DNA of 33,229 bases, from contig JAISUT010000038.1 in NCBI GenBank assembly GCA_031271905.1, positions 1 through 33,229 on the forward strand, read 5' to 3'. Under the pieces are notes generated by a model. That model was not told where the DNA came from. It searched no databases and saw only the letters and a program-made list of their open reading frames with translations. Numbering within the stretch: position 1 is the first letter of the stretch; each line of letters begins with the position of its first letter. Positions 1 through 9,068 of the stretch are shown here, piece by piece. The translations under genes and the position numbers were made by a program. This stretch comes from Acidobacteriota bacterium (GTDB taxonomy: Bacteria; Acidobacteriota; UBA6911).

Positions 1-3000
1 GCCCGCGCCCGACGCCCTGATCCCGCCCACGCCGACGCCGCCGCCGTCATAGGCGTTCAGCGTCGCGCCCGGGTCGAGGAGGACGCCCCACGCCAAGCCC
101 TTCAAGTCGAGGAAGGCGCTGTTGCGCACCGCGACCGCGCTTTTCGCCAGGCTGCCGGTCAGGTCCAGCCCCCCCGCCTCGACCGTCGTCGCGCCCGTGT
201 AGTTGTCGCTCGCGCCGGAAAGGGTCAGGACGCCCGCCCCTTTCTTGGTCAGCGAGCCGGCGCCGGTGACGACGCCGCCGTAGGCCGCGTCGTCGGAGCG
301 GTTGAAGACCACGCGGGCGGCGGCGGAGATGTCGATGTCGCCCTTGACGCTCCCCGCCGTGCCGCCGTCGCCGATCTGCAGCGTCCCGTCGTTGACGGTC
401 GTGCCGCCGGTGTAGGTGTTCTCGCCCGTCACGGTCAGGACGCCCGCGCCTTTCTTTTCCAGCGAGCCGCCGCCGGTGACGACGCCGCCGTAGGCCGCGT
501 CGTCGGAGCGGTTGAATACCACGCGGGCGCCGTTCGCGACGTCGATGTCGCCCAAAACGCTCCCCGCCGCGCCGCCGTCGCCGATCTGCAGCGTCCCGTC
601 GCTGACGGCCGTGCCGCCCGCGTAGTCGTTCTCGCCAGCCAGGGTCAGGACGCCCGCGCCTTTCTTTTCCAGCGAGCCGCCGCCAGTGACGACGCCGCCG
701 TAGACCGCGTCGTCGGAGCGGTTGAAGACCACGCGGGCGGCGGCGGAGATGTCGATGTCGCCCTTGACGCTCCCCGCCGTGCCGCCGTCGCCGATCTGCA
801 GCGTCCCGTCGTTGACGGCCGTGCCGCCGGTGTAGTCGTTCTCGCCAGCCAGGGTCAGGACTCCGGCGCCGGTCTTGAGGACGCCGCCGGAGCCGGTGAT
901 CTTGTCGGCGCTCGTGAATTTGACGTCGCCGTCGCCGACGTCGACGTTGACGGCGGTTTTCGCGCTGCCGGTCGGAGTCGTGTCCAACGTGCCGATGTTG
1001 GCGTCGCCCGCGTAGCCGAACCTCACGTTCTCGAAATTGCCCGCGCTGGCGATCGCCGCGTCGCTGTTCTTGACCAGCGTGTTGCCGGTGAAGGCGTCCA
1101 TCGTGGCGTCGGGCGCGCCGGCGTCGCCGACAAAGCCGCCGTAGACGTCCGCAAGGCTGGCGGCGCCTTGGACGGTCACGGTGTTGCCGGTCGCCTCGCC
1201 GGTCTCTCCGGAGGCGTCGACGAGGCTGTAGCCGCCGTAGACGACGCCGCCGACCGTGCCGCCGTCGATGAGCACCGTGTTGCCGGAAGCCTTGCCCGTC
1301 GCGCCGCCCGTGCCGTCGGAATCGGCATAGCCGCCGTAGACACTGTCGGAGACCTCGCCGGAGACGACGGCGCTGTTGCCCGTGGCGATGGCGTCGCCGG
1401 AGAAGGCGTGGACATAACCGCCGTAGGCGTTGGCCGCTTTGCCTGCGACGTTCGCGGCGTTGCCCTCGACCACGCTGCTGGCGGCGTCGCCCGCGACATA
1501 CCCGCCATAGACGCTGGTCGCCTCGCCGCCGCTTTCCACGTCCGCCCTGTTGCCCGCCGCCTTGGCGTCGCCGGCGTAGGAGTTGGCAGAGCCGCCGTAG
1601 ACCCATCCGTCGACCGTGCCGCCGGCGATGCGCACCGTGTTGCCCTCGGCGGTGGCGCCGGCGTCACCCTCGGCAGAGCCGCCGTAGACGTCGTTGCCGA
1701 CCTTGCCGCCGTTGACCACGTCCACTTTGTTGCCCTTGGCGACGGCCTCGCCAGAGGAGTAGGCTTCGCCGCCGGAGACCCCGCCGTAGACCATGCCGCC
1801 GTCGATGCGCGCCGTGTTGCCCTCTGCGGTGGCGCCGGCGGCACCCACTGCGCGTCCGCCGTAGACGTCGTTGCCGACCTTGCCGCCGTTGGAGGCGGCG
1901 GCGGTGTTGTCCTTGACGGCGGCATCACCGGAGGAGTAGGCTTCGCCGCCGGCAATCCCGTTCTCGACCGTGCCGCCGTCGATGCTTGCCGTGTTGCCCT
2001 CTGCAGCGGCGCCGGCGTCGCCATCGGCACGCCCGCCGACGACGATGCCGGAGACCTCGCCGTCGGCGGCCACGTCCACTCTGTTGTCCTTGGCGGTGGC
2101 GTGGGCGGCGGGGGCGTTGGCAGTCCCGCCGAAGACGCTGCCCGCTGCGCCTGCGACGCTCGCGGCGTTACCCTCGGCAGTGGCGCCGGCGGCACCCTCC
2201 GCAGAGCCGCCGTAGACGTCGCCGCCGACCGCGCCGCCGTTGGCCACATCCACCCTGTTGCCCTTGGCGGTGGCTTCGCCGGACAAGGAGGATGCCTTTC
2301 CACCAGCGGCGTGGCCGTCGACCGTGCCGCCGTCGACGCGCGCCGCATTGCCCTCGGCGGTGGTGTCGGCCCCCCCCCCGGCGCCACCGCCGACGACGCC
2401 GCCATGGATCACGCCGCCACCGGTCACGTCCGCCGTGTTGCCCTTGGCGGTGGCTTCGCCGGACGAGTAGGCCAGCCCACCGGCGGCGTGGTTGGCGACC
2501 GTGCCGCCGTCGACGCGCATCGTGTTGCCCCCGGCGGCGGCGTCGCCGGCATTGACAATGCCGCCTACGACATCCGCGCCCACCGCGCCTTCGACGATCG
2601 CGTGGTTGTCCGTGGCCGTGGCGGTGCCGCTGGTGGAGGCGTAACTGCCGACGACGCTGTCGAGCGCCTCGCCACCCGCCTCGACGGTGGCGCTGTCGCC
2701 CGTGGCGACGATGTCGCCGGAGGTCAGATGGTAACCGCCGAAGGCATCGGCGACCTTACCGTCGGACGTGACGGTCAATTTGTAAGGCCCATCTTCAGGG
2801 GGCAGGTCGCAGGGGGGGCGCCCGGGGTCGCCGGACGCGCTGTTGCCGCAGACGTACAAGTTGCCGAAGGCGTCGGGCGTATCCGAGGAGTAGTCGGTGG
2901 TGGCGTCGAAGTCGATTTCGACGTCCTGCTGCGCCAGCGCGAGCGGAGAGGACGCCAGCGCGAGGAGGGCGACGGCGCACCCCAGAACCAGCGTCTTCTT

Positions 3001-3207
3001 GCCCGGAGCCTTGACCGGCGACAGGGCGATGAAGCTCATGCGGGCGTGGGGGGTGGGTTCGCAGATGAGCGCCGCCGCCATGCCGGCGAAGACACCCAGG
3101 AAGAGCCGGGCGGGCGAGCCCAGCCCTTGCGGCGACGACACGAAATACGGCAGGAACACCGCCAACCCGACGGCGAACGGCAATATGAGCTTCACGGTCT
3201 TGTCCAT
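1..3207 (-). CDS. Large repeat adhesin (PATR / VYGG repeats) with permease-like leader, 3' end outside window
   Basis: The frame runs 1069 codons from the ATG at 3207 to the window edge without a stop. A strong AGGAGG lies about 7 nt before the ATG and fixes the start. Residues 1-62 hold two hydrophobic segments resembling the start of DASS (CitT-type) permeases. A third hydrophobic segment (about 70-93) ends ALA-QQ like a signal peptidase site. After a short Cys-containing stretch come about 19 degenerate repeats of 27-33 residues of the pattern VYGG...GN...V.GG. Three 70-residue units follow, carrying the autotransporter-associated beta-strand motif (KKGAGVLTLAGENDYTGGT, then DGTLQIGDGG). 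By family this is a surface beta-helix passenger, and a C-terminal beta-barrel would be expected beyond the edge but cannot be seen. It lies downstream of the GH3 gene with 198 bp between. Surface adhesion is inferred. Confidence 0.85.
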   Translation of the reverse strand, partial: MDKTVKLILPFAVGLAVFLPYFVSSPQGLGSPARLFLGVFAGMAAALICEPTPHARMSFIALSPVKAPGKKTLVLGCAVALLALASSPLALAQQDVEIDFDATTDYSSDTPDAFGNLYVCGNSASGDPGRPPCDLPPEDGPYKLTVTSDGKVADAFGGYHLTSGDIVATGDSATVEAGGEALDSVVGSYASTSGTATATDNHAIVEGAVGADVVGGIVNAGDAAAGGNTMRVDGGTVANHAAGGLAYSSGEATAKGNTADVTGGGVIHGGVVGGGAGGGADTTAEGNAARVDGGTVDGHAAGGKASSLSGEATAKGNRVDVANGGAVGGDVYGGSAEGAAGATAEGNAASVAGAAGSVFGGTANAPAAHATAKDNRVDVAADGEVSGIVVGGRADGDAGAAAEGNTASIDGGTVENGIAGGEAYSSGDAAVKDNTAAASNGGKVGNDVYGGRAVGAAGATAEGNTARIDGGMVYGGVSGGEAYSSGEAVAKGNKVDVVNGGKVGNDVYGGSAEGDAGATAEGNTVRIAGGTVDGWVYGGSANSYAGDAKAAGNRADVESGGEATSVYGGYVAGDAASSVVEGNAANVAGKAANAYGGYVHAFSGDAIATGNSAVVSGEVSDSVYGGYADSDGTGGATGKASGNTVLIDGGTVGGVVYGGYSLVDASGETGEATGNTVTVQGAASLADVYGGFVGDAGAPDATMDAFTGNTLVKNSDAAIASAGNFENVRFGYAGDANIGTLDTTPTGSAKTAVNVDVGDGDVKFTSADKITGSGGVLKTGAGVLTLAGENDYTGGTAVNDGTLQIGDGGTAGSVKGDIDISAAARVVFNRSDDAVYGGVVTGGGSLEKKGAGVLTLAGENDYAGGTAVSDGTLQIGDGGAAGSVLGDIDVANGARVVFNRSDDAAYGGVVTGGGSLEKKGAGVLTVTGENTYTGGTTVNDGTLQIGDGGTAGSVKGDIDISAAARVVFNRSDDAAYGGVVTGAGSLTKKGAGVLTLSGASDNYTGATTVEAGGLDLTGSLAKSAVAVRNSAFLDLKGLAWGVLLDPGATLNAYDGGGVGVGGIRASGAG
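221..850 (-). repeat. Three tandem 210-bp units encoding PATR beta-strand repeats
   Basis: Blocks beginning at 221, 431 and 641 are nearly identical at DNA level and spaced exactly 210 bp apart; a diverged copy starts at 851. Each encodes a 70-residue unit with the GAGVLTL..ENDYTGGT..NDGTLQIGDGG motif. The in-frame length and high identity allow unequal recombination to change passenger length. Confidence 0.85.
1100..2760 (-). repeat. About 19 degenerate VYGG/GN repeats inside the adhesin
   Basis: The minus-strand frame repeats a 27-33 residue unit: VYGG, a small-residue stretch, A(T/K)A(E/K)GN, a hydrophobic pair, then GG.V. The unit is regular in protein and degenerate in DNA. Some neighbours are more alike, for example 1681-1711 and the block about 177 bp further on. 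The pattern fits rungs of a beta-solenoid. Confidence 0.75.
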
Positions 3208-3405
3208 GCAAGGCCTCCTTTTGAGAGAGGAATGGGAGTTGCGCCCGGGCTTTTCGCCGGCGCTCGTTCCTTGTGTCCCGGCGAGGGGACGGGGGGGCGA
3301 GGCATGACTGCGCCCCCCCGGCTCGCCGTTGCATGACTTTACAGATCGTCAAGAAGGCCGGTGGGAATTAATATCTGGAGAATGTAGCCGTTTTCATGGA
3401 CACCC

Positions 3406-5709
3406 TTACCTGGTAGCGGTCAGCGTCGCGCGGATGTCACGGGACGAGGACGCCAGGTGGAATTTGTATCCCCCCGCGTCCACCACCCACTTGCCCGCGT
3501 CGGCGTCGAACGACGCCAAGTCGCCTGCGGCCACCTTGATCGTCACCCGCTCGCCCTCGCCCGGCTGGAGCAGGCGGGTCTTGGCGAAGCCCTTCAGCTC
3601 CTTCGCGGGCTTGGGGCGGGCGGGGTTCGGCGGCGCGCCCACATACAGTTGCACCACCTCCTTGCCGGCGGCGGCGCCGCTGTTTTTCACCGTCACGCCG
3701 ACCGCGTACCCGTCGCCGTCCCGCGACAGCGACGGCTCGGAATAGTCGAATTTCGCGTAGGAGAGGCCGTAGCCGAACGGATACGAGACCTCCTTGCCGT
3801 GCGTGTCGTAATGGCGGTAGCCGACGAAGACGTCCTCCGCGTAGTCGGTGAAGTCGATGTTGGGGCGGTTCTGCGACGGCTGCGGCGACAGGTCGGGCGC
3901 GCCCGGCGCGTAGTCGAGCGGGAAGTTCTTGTGCGAAGGGACGTCCTCCAGCCTCACCGGGAAGGTCATCGGCAGCTTGCCCGAGGGCGACACGGCGCCG
4001 CCGAGCACGTCCGCCACGGAGTTGCCCCCTTCCTGCCCCGCCTGCCATGCCAGCAAAATCGCGTCGGGATGCCGCTTCCACGAAGCGGTTTCGACGACGC
4101 CGCCGATGTTGAGGATCACCACCGTCTTCTTCCCCGCCCGGCGGAACGCCTCGCTCACGTCCTTCACCAGCGCCGCCTCCTCGACCGCGAGGTCGAAGTC
4201 GCCCGCGACGAGGCGGTCCTGGAACTCGCCGGAGTTGCGGCCGATGGTGACCAGCGCCACATCCGCCCGCTTCGCCAAGGCGTCGAGGAACGCCCTGTCG
4301 GGGACGAACTCCGCGGCGCGCGCCTTGGGCATGAATGCCGCCATCGGGCCCGCCTCCGGCTTGTTCTTCTCGTTTTCGGCGCGCAGGTGCTCCTCGTAGC
4401 GCGCCTTGAGCGCCGCGTCCAGGGTGTATCCGGCATTCTCCAGCCCATCGACCAGCGAAACGGTGTAGGCTTCGTTGACATCGCCGCTGCCCGTGCCGCC
4501 GGAGATGAAGTCGTAGGAGGTCGTCCCGAAGGCGGCGACGGATTTGACGCCCGCCGCCAGCGGGAGCGCGCCGCCGTCGTTTTTAAGGAGCACCATCCCC
4601 TCGGCGGCCGACTCGCGCGTCACCTTGGCGTGCGCGGCGAGGTCCGGCCGGTTGGAGTATTTGTAGCCCTTGAAGCGCGGCGAGCGCACGACCAGCTCCA
4701 GCACGCGCCTGACGCTGGCGTCCACGTCCTTGACGTCGAGCGCGCCGCTTTTCACGGCGTCGATGATGGCCTTCTCCTGGTCGGGACGCCCCGGCATCAT
4801 CAGGTCGTTGCCGGCATGGACCTGCTTCGCGACGTCCGCGCCGCCGAACCAGTCGGTCATCACCGCCCCGTCGAAGCCCCAGTCGGAACGGAGGATGTCG
4901 GTCAGAAGCTCGCGGCTCTCGCTGGCGTACACGCCGTTGACGCGGTTGTAGGAGGACATCACCGTCCACGGCTCGCCCTCTTTCACCGCGATCTCGAACC
5001 CCTTGAGGTAGATTTCGCGCAGGGCGCGCGGGGAGACGCGCGCGTCGTTGCCCATGCGGTTCGTCTCCTGGTTGTTGGCGGCGAAGTGCTTGACGGAGGT
5101 CCCCACGCCGTTGCCCTGCACGCCCCGGACGACGGCGGCGGCGGTCTTGCCGGAAAGCAGCGGGTCTTCGGAGTAGTATTCGAAGTTGCGGCCGCAGAGC
5201 GGGTGTCGGTGGATGTTCAGCGCCGGGGCGAGCAGCACGTCCACGCCGTATTCCAAGACCTCGTTGCCGATGGCCTTGCCCACCTCCTCGTCCAGCGCGC
5301 AGTTCCAGGTCGAGGCCAGCAGCGTCGCCACCGGGAACGCCGTGCCGAAATAGGTGGCGCCATCCCCCTCGCGGCGCGGCGCGATGCGCAACCCCGCCGG
5401 GCCGTCGGCCAGCACGATGGCGGGGATGCCGAGGCGCGGTATGGGCGCGGTCGTCCCCGCCGCCCCCGGCACCAGCGACAGCGTCTCGCCCACCGCCGGC
5501 GCCTTGCCGTCGGAGGCGTCCCCGCCCGCGCCCGCCATCCCCGCGCCGACCAGGAGGCGCGCCTTCTCCTCCAGCGTCATCGCGGCGACGACCTCGTCGA
5601 TGGACGACTCGCCCAGCTTCACCGCCTTGTTCGCGCCTCCCGCGCAAGCCTGCGCAAGCACCGCGCAAAACACCGCCACGCACGCCGTCAAAAGCAATTT
5701 CGTATTCAT
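3406..5709 (-). CDS. Lipoprotein GH3 beta-glucosidase
   Basis: A 767-residue glycoside hydrolase family 3 enzyme, expected to cleave beta-glucosides (or related beta-glycosides) at the outer face of a membrane. The start at 5709 is preceded by GAGGGGG. It gives a lipoprotein signal peptide with lipobox LAQAC (Cys22). The TIM-barrel domain carries ADGPAGLR (about 101-108), KHFAANNQETNR (about 207-218) and the nucleophile motif GAVMTDWFGG (Asp286). The alpha/beta sandwich begins near MVLLKNDGGALPL. The C-terminal fibronectin-III-like domain includes EVVQLYVG. Length and order match full GH3 proteins. The same frame is open for 37 codons upstream, but those residues lack a signal peptide. The gene stands alone upstream of the adhesin. 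The exact sugar specificity cannot be read from sequence. Confidence 0.93.
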   Translation of the reverse strand: MNTKLLLTACVAVFCAVLAQACAGGANKAVKLGESSIDEVVAAMTLEEKARLLVGAGMAGAGGDASDGKAPAVGETLSLVPGAAGTTAPIPRLGIPAIVLADGPAGLRIAPRREGDGATYFGTAFPVATLLASTWNCALDEEVGKAIGNEVLEYGVDVLLAPALNIHRHPLCGRNFEYYSEDPLLSGKTAAAVVRGVQGNGVGTSVKHFAANNQETNRMGNDARVSPRALREIYLKGFEIAVKEGEPWTVMSSYNRVNGVYASESRELLTDILRSDWGFDGAVMTDWFGGADVAKQVHAGNDLMMPGRPDQEKAIIDAVKSGALDVKDVDASVRRVLELVVRSPRFKGYKYSNRPDLAAHAKVTRESAAEGMVLLKNDGGALPLAAGVKSVAAFGTTSYDFISGGTGSGDVNEAYTVSLVDGLENAGYTLDAALKARYEEHLRAENEKNKPEAGPMAAFMPKARAAEFVPDRAFLDALAKRADVALVTIGRNSGEFQDRLVAGDFDLAVEEAALVKDVSEAFRRAGKKTVVILNIGGVVETASWKRHPDAILLAWQAGQEGGNSVADVLGGAVSPSGKLPMTFPVRLEDVPSHKNFPLDYAPGAPDLSPQPSQNRPNIDFTDYAEDVFVGYRHYDTHGKEVSYPFGYGLSYAKFDYSEPSLSRDGDGYAVGVTVKNSGAAAGKEVVQLYVGAPPNPARPKPAKELKGFAKTRLLQPGEGERVTIKVAAGDLASFDADAGKWVVDAGGYKFHLASSSRDIRATLTATR

Positions 5710-5835
5710 AGCCCCCTCTAGCCGCTTTGGAAAGATCGTTTGAAAAACACGGCGCGAACCCCGACCGGCAGGTGCGCCAGCCGCGTCACCGGATTTTTGT
5801 ACAGCAGTTCCGGCTCCCATTACAAGGACAAATGC

Positions 5836-5861
5836 GCGTTTGCGGCAGGCGTTTGCGGCAG
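5836..5861. repeat. Tandem 13-bp duplication
   Basis: GCGTTTGCGGCAG occurs twice head to tail in the spacer between the BadF-type ATPase gene and the GH3 gene. No function is evident. The rest of the 246-bp spacer shows no gene or clear terminator. Confidence 0.5.
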
Positions 5862-5955
5862 GGGCGCCGCGGTCGGGCGCCGTGACGCGAAGCGCCCTTG
5901 GGATGGCGGGAGCGGGACGCGCCCGTCGCTTTTCGCCAGCGCGGCAAACGGCGGG

Positions 5956-6732
5956 CTATTGCAGCAGCGAGAACGCCGCGCCGTGCGCCACCGTGTATTG
6001 CGGCGCGGGCAGCACGCGCACCTCGGCCCCGAGCTCGTCGGCGAGCGCCGCCACCAGGCAGGCGTTCAGCGCCGGACCGCCGTCGAGGTAGACCGCCCCC
6101 GCGTCGCCCGACGCGAACCCCGCCCCCATGAGCCCGGCGGCGCGCCGCGCCACCGAGGCGCACAGGCCGCGGACGATGTCCTCCTTGGCGACCCCCGTCG
6201 CCAGGAGCGACACGATCTCGCTCTCGGCGAAGACCACGCAGGTGCTGTTGATGTCGATCTCCCGGCGCGACGCCGCGCCCAGCCGCGCGAAATCCTCCAG
6301 GGGGGTGTCCAGTATCCGCGCAGCCTGCTCGAAGAAGCGCCCCGTCCCCGCCGCGCACTTGTCGTTCATCCGAAAATCCGCCACGCGCCCGTCCGGCGAC
6401 AGGCGGATGGCCTTCGAGTCCTGCCCGCCGATGTTGACGGCGACCCCCGCCCTGCCGCCGCTCAGGCGGAAAAGCCCGAGGGCGTTGGCGGAGATCTCAT
6501 CGACGCTCCGCCGCGCCGAGGCGCAGAGCCTCTTGCCGTATCCGGTGGCCGCCAGCTCGCAGTCCGCGCCCACCGCGCCGACGGCGGCCAGCCCCTCCGC
6601 CACCAGCCGGTTGACGACCTCCTCCTGCCGGGGGACGGTCGGGGCGCACCCGCGCCAAAGCGGGGTCTCGCCGGAATGGATGACGACCTTGATGGCGGTG
6701 CTGCCCAGATCCGCGCCGATTGACAGTTTCAC
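5956..6732 (-). CDS. BadF/BcrA/HgdC-type ATPase, activator of the 2-hydroxyacyl-CoA dehydratase-like protein
   Basis: A 258-residue ASKHA-fold ATPase of the family that couples ATP hydrolysis to one-electron transfer at very low potential. Motifs in order: phosphate-1 GADLGSTAIKVV (6-17), ATGYGK (62-67), phosphate-2 NIGGQDSKAI (100-109), NDKCAAGTGRFFE (123-135), INSTCVVFAESEI (161-173) and the adenosine motif DGGPALN. Cys126 and Cys165 sit where the two cysteines per subunit of HgdC hold the intersubunit [4Fe-4S] cluster. The length is typical of a single-domain homodimeric activator. It follows the dehydratase-like gene by 48 bp and is the last gene of the riboswitch-led operon. Its partner is very probably the neighbouring double-cubane-type protein. 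Confidence 0.93.
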   Translation of the reverse strand: MKLSIGADLGSTAIKVVIHSGETPLWRGCAPTVPRQEEVVNRLVAEGLAAVGAVGADCELAATGYGKRLCASARRSVDEISANALGLFRLSGGRAGVAVNIGGQDSKAIRLSPDGRVADFRMNDKCAAGTGRFFEQAARILDTPLEDFARLGAASRREIDINSTCVVFAESEIVSLLATGVAKEDIVRGLCASVARRAAGLMGAGFASGDAGAVYLDGGPALNACLVAALADELGAEVRVLPAPQYTVAHGAAFSLLQ

Positions 6733-6780
6733 AAAACCCCCTTCGCATATCCGCGGCGCCTCCGCCGCGCCGTCTCCACA

Positions 6781-8112
6781 TCACCCCAGCGTCTGCCGGA
6801 ACGCCTCCAAGCGCGTCAGCAGGTTGCGCGCGTCCTCGGCGGCGTAGTCGGTCTCGACGCGCAGGAACTTCAACCCCTTCGCCTTGACCGGCGCCTCCAA
6901 GGCGCAACTCTCCAGATCGTAAGGGTGGCACCCCTTCAGGACGTGGAAGACCACGCCGTCGAACCGCCTGCCGCCGCCCCCGTCCAGCGCGCCGAAAATG
7001 CCGTGGACGCGGCGGTCGTTGTCGGCGAAGGTCGGGCAGAGGCAGCCCTGGTGATAGCGTTCCGCCAACGCCGCGACCAGCTCGTATTCGGAAGTCCCCG
7101 CGCCCACGCCGTCGGGGCCGTGGGGCGGGATGACGCGCCCCGAGGAGCAGAGGTCGTCGCCGACGACCGCCAGCCCCGCCTCCTCCAGCAGTCCGGGGAG
7201 CTTGAAGTTGGGGAAGAACACCGGCGACCCGGCGAAAAACACCCTGCCGGCCCGCCGGCCCGCCGCCGCATCCGCCCCACGCGCCCGCGGCAACACGTCA
7301 AGGAGCGCGCCCACCGCCTCCGTCCAGCGCTCTGGCGCATCCAGGAAAAAGGAGTTGGCCACGGCCAGGAACCACGCGAACGGCACATCGCCTGCGCGGC
7401 GCCGCTCCCCGAGGCGCGCAAACGCCGCCCACGCCCGCCCGTAGACCGCCATCGACGCGGCAAGGCGCTTGCGGTCGATCTTCACGCCCGCAGCATCCTC
7501 CAGGAACGCCTTGAAGCCGAAGACCTCCTCCAGCCACCGCCGCCGCCCCGGTTCCGCGTCCTTCAGATGGGGCAGCTCCAGCCAGTGCAGGCCAGGGGCG
7601 AGGTCGGGCGAGCCCAGGCGCAACATCTCCGGCAGCTTCACGATCCAGTCGCAGGTGGTCGGCAAGACCCACGGCCGTCGCAGGAAGGGGTTGCCGCCGT
7701 CCCCGGCGCGTCCCTCGCCCCCGCCCAGGCGCACGACGCCCTGCACCGCCCGCAACATCGGGCAGACCAGCGCCGGCAGCCGCCCCGAGGCGCCCACGGC
7801 GTCGGCGGCATACGATCCGGAGAATATCTTGAACGGCAGGAAGCCCGCCGCATGCGCCAGCTCCAGCGGCGCCTGGATGCAGAGCAGGTTCAGCGCGGGC
7901 TTGCCCGTGCGCCGCTCCAGCGCGTCGGGGCGGACGCCCCCCGCGAGCAGGTCGAGGAAGTAGTCGTAGGCGGGCAGCCGGTCGGGGCGGGCGCGCAACG
8001 CTTGCAGTTCGCGTCCCGCCTCGTCCCGGACGCGCCCGAGGGCCTTGCCCAGCCTATCCGCCGCAGGCGACGCCATCTGCGGCGCGCCCGCCGTGTTTCC
8101 CCCATCCCCCAT
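6781..8112 (-). CDS. 2-hydroxyacyl-CoA dehydratase / double-cubane cluster family protein
   Basis: A 443-residue protein of the HgdB/BcrBC/double-cubane superfamily. Candidate cluster cysteines are in LNLLCIQAP, ALVCPM, TTCDW, DDLCSSGR, GCLCPTF and LKGCHPYDLESC. The ending LKFLRVETDY matches the family's 'ipxlxleTDY' element. There is one gene rather than an alpha/beta pair, so a homodimeric double-cubane reductase is more likely than a classical two-subunit dehydratase. The ATG at 8112 lies 2 nt past the upstream stop, suggesting translational coupling. The same frame is open upstream inside the polyferredoxin gene but encodes only shadow sequence there. The partner activator is next in the operon. 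The substrate is unknown; reduction of a small molecule or of a corrinoid are both possible. Confidence 0.85.
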   Translation of the reverse strand: MGDGGNTAGAPQMASPAADRLGKALGRVRDEAGRELQALRARPDRLPAYDYFLDLLAGGVRPDALERRTGKPALNLLCIQAPLELAHAAGFLPFKIFSGSYAADAVGASGRLPALVCPMLRAVQGVVRLGGGEGRAGDGGNPFLRRPWVLPTTCDWIVKLPEMLRLGSPDLAPGLHWLELPHLKDAEPGRRRWLEEVFGFKAFLEDAAGVKIDRKRLAASMAVYGRAWAAFARLGERRRAGDVPFAWFLAVANSFFLDAPERWTEAVGALLDVLPRARGADAAAGRRAGRVFFAGSPVFFPNFKLPGLLEEAGLAVVGDDLCSSGRVIPPHGPDGVGAGTSEYELVAALAERYHQGCLCPTFADNDRRVHGIFGALDGGGGRRFDGVVFHVLKGCHPYDLESCALEAPVKAKGLKFLRVETDYAAEDARNLLTRLEAFRQTLG

Positions 8113-8114
8113 GG

Positions 8115-9068
8115 TCACAGCCTGATCCTCCGCGCGGCATGGCGGCGCGACGATGAAAACAAGTTGAAGCGGAGCCATCGCAGGCGCAAGGCGCCGTCGG
8201 AGGCGCACGCCTCCGCGCACCGGCCGCAGTCGAGGCATTCGCCGGTCTGCACGTCGGCTTTCGCGCGCTCCCGCTGCACCTCGGCGACGTCCATCGGGCA
8301 GGCGCGGCGGCAGGCGCCGCAACCGACGCACGCCTCCACCCCCTTGGACAGCCGCAGGGCGGTGACGGGCTTCAGCAGGTGGATGAGCGCCAACAGCGGG
8401 CAGAATATGCAGAAGAAGCGCTCCTTGAAAAAAGCCCCTGCCAAGGTGACGCCGGTGACGGTCAAAAGCAGCGTCGAGAACGCCAGCGTGACGACGTTGC
8501 TCATGTTGAGCGCCAAGTATTGCGGGTCGCCCGCCAGCAGCGGCAACAGCGCCTTGCCGGGGCAGATGTTGCAAAACGGGAGGTAGAAGTCCTGGTGCAA
8601 GAGCTTCGCCGTCACCAGGGGCGGCACCGCGACCAGGTACCCCAGCAGGACGTACTTGACCGGCGCGAGGCGGCGCTTGGCGCGCCCGCCCAAGATGCGC
8701 TCGCGCACCCCCAGCCTCCGGCGCAGGCTCGCGAACCAGTCCTGGACGAGGCCGAAGGGGCATATCCAGCCGCACCACGCCTTGCCCAGCAACGCCGTCG
8801 AGACGGCGAAGACCGCCAGCCAGCCGAGGGCGGTCAGCATCGGCGCCCCCCCGAGCGCCGCCAGCCCCATCCCGAAGCCGTAGACCCCTTGCAAGCCCAT
8901 CAGGTAGCACTGCCCGCCGCAACCACGCACGTAGGGGCAGGCGAAGCAGGGGACGGCGGCGCCGAGGTTGACGCCGAAGCGTCCGCCGTAGACGAGGAGG
9001 ACGAAGCTCGCGTACTGCACCGCCGTGCGCACGCGCCCGAGCGTCAGGGGCGTCGCCGTCAGCGCCAT
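8115..9068 (-). CDS. Membrane polyferredoxin, NapH/NosR-like 4Fe-4S protein
   Basis: A 317-residue integral membrane iron-sulfur protein with about five hydrophobic segments. The N-terminus has an unusual Cys41, 44, 50, 54 cluster (CFACPYVRGCGGQC). The NapH/NosR hallmarks are WCGWICPFGLVQDW (Cys99, 103) and FCNICPGK (Cys166, 169), followed by FFCIFCP (Cys220, 223). The cytoplasmic tail has two ferredoxin motifs, CVGCGACRRACP (247-258) and CLDCGRCAEAC (278-288); the second lacks the usual final Pro. The ATG at 9068 overlaps the stop of the preceding gene by 10 nt, so the two are probably coupled. It likely carries electrons across or along the membrane, plausibly to the ATPase/double-cubane pair encoded downstream. 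That link is inferred from operon structure. Confidence 0.88.
   Translation of the reverse strand: MALTATPLTLGRVRTAVQYASFVLLVYGGRFGVNLGAAVPCFACPYVRGCGGQCYLMGLQGVYGFGMGLAALGGAPMLTALGWLAVFAVSTALLGKAWCGWICPFGLVQDWFASLRRRLGVRERILGGRAKRRLAPVKYVLLGYLVAVPPLVTAKLLHQDFYLPFCNICPGKALLPLLAGDPQYLALNMSNVVTLAFSTLLLTVTGVTLAGAFFKERFFCIFCPLLALIHLLKPVTALRLSKGVEACVGCGACRRACPMDVAEVQRERAKADVQTGECLDCGRCAEACASDGALRLRWLRFNLFSSSRRHAARRIRL

Noticed and set aside
221-2760. CRISPR-like array
   Set aside because: The repeats are coding, in frame and without constant repeat/unique spacer structure.
1168-3336. Long plus-strand open frame (about 720 codons) opposite the adhesin
   Set aside because: Its Val/Ala/Asp/Gly-rich product mirrors the repeat codons of the real minus-strand gene; no ribosome site or family motif.
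3208-3405. Promoter for the adhesin (TTGACG on the minus strand near 3345)
   Set aside because: No acceptable -10 at the right distance was found.
3457-5721. Plus-strand open frame (about 750 codons) opposite the GH3 gene
   Set aside because: Antisense shadow of a strongly supported GH3 enzyme, typical of high GC third positions.
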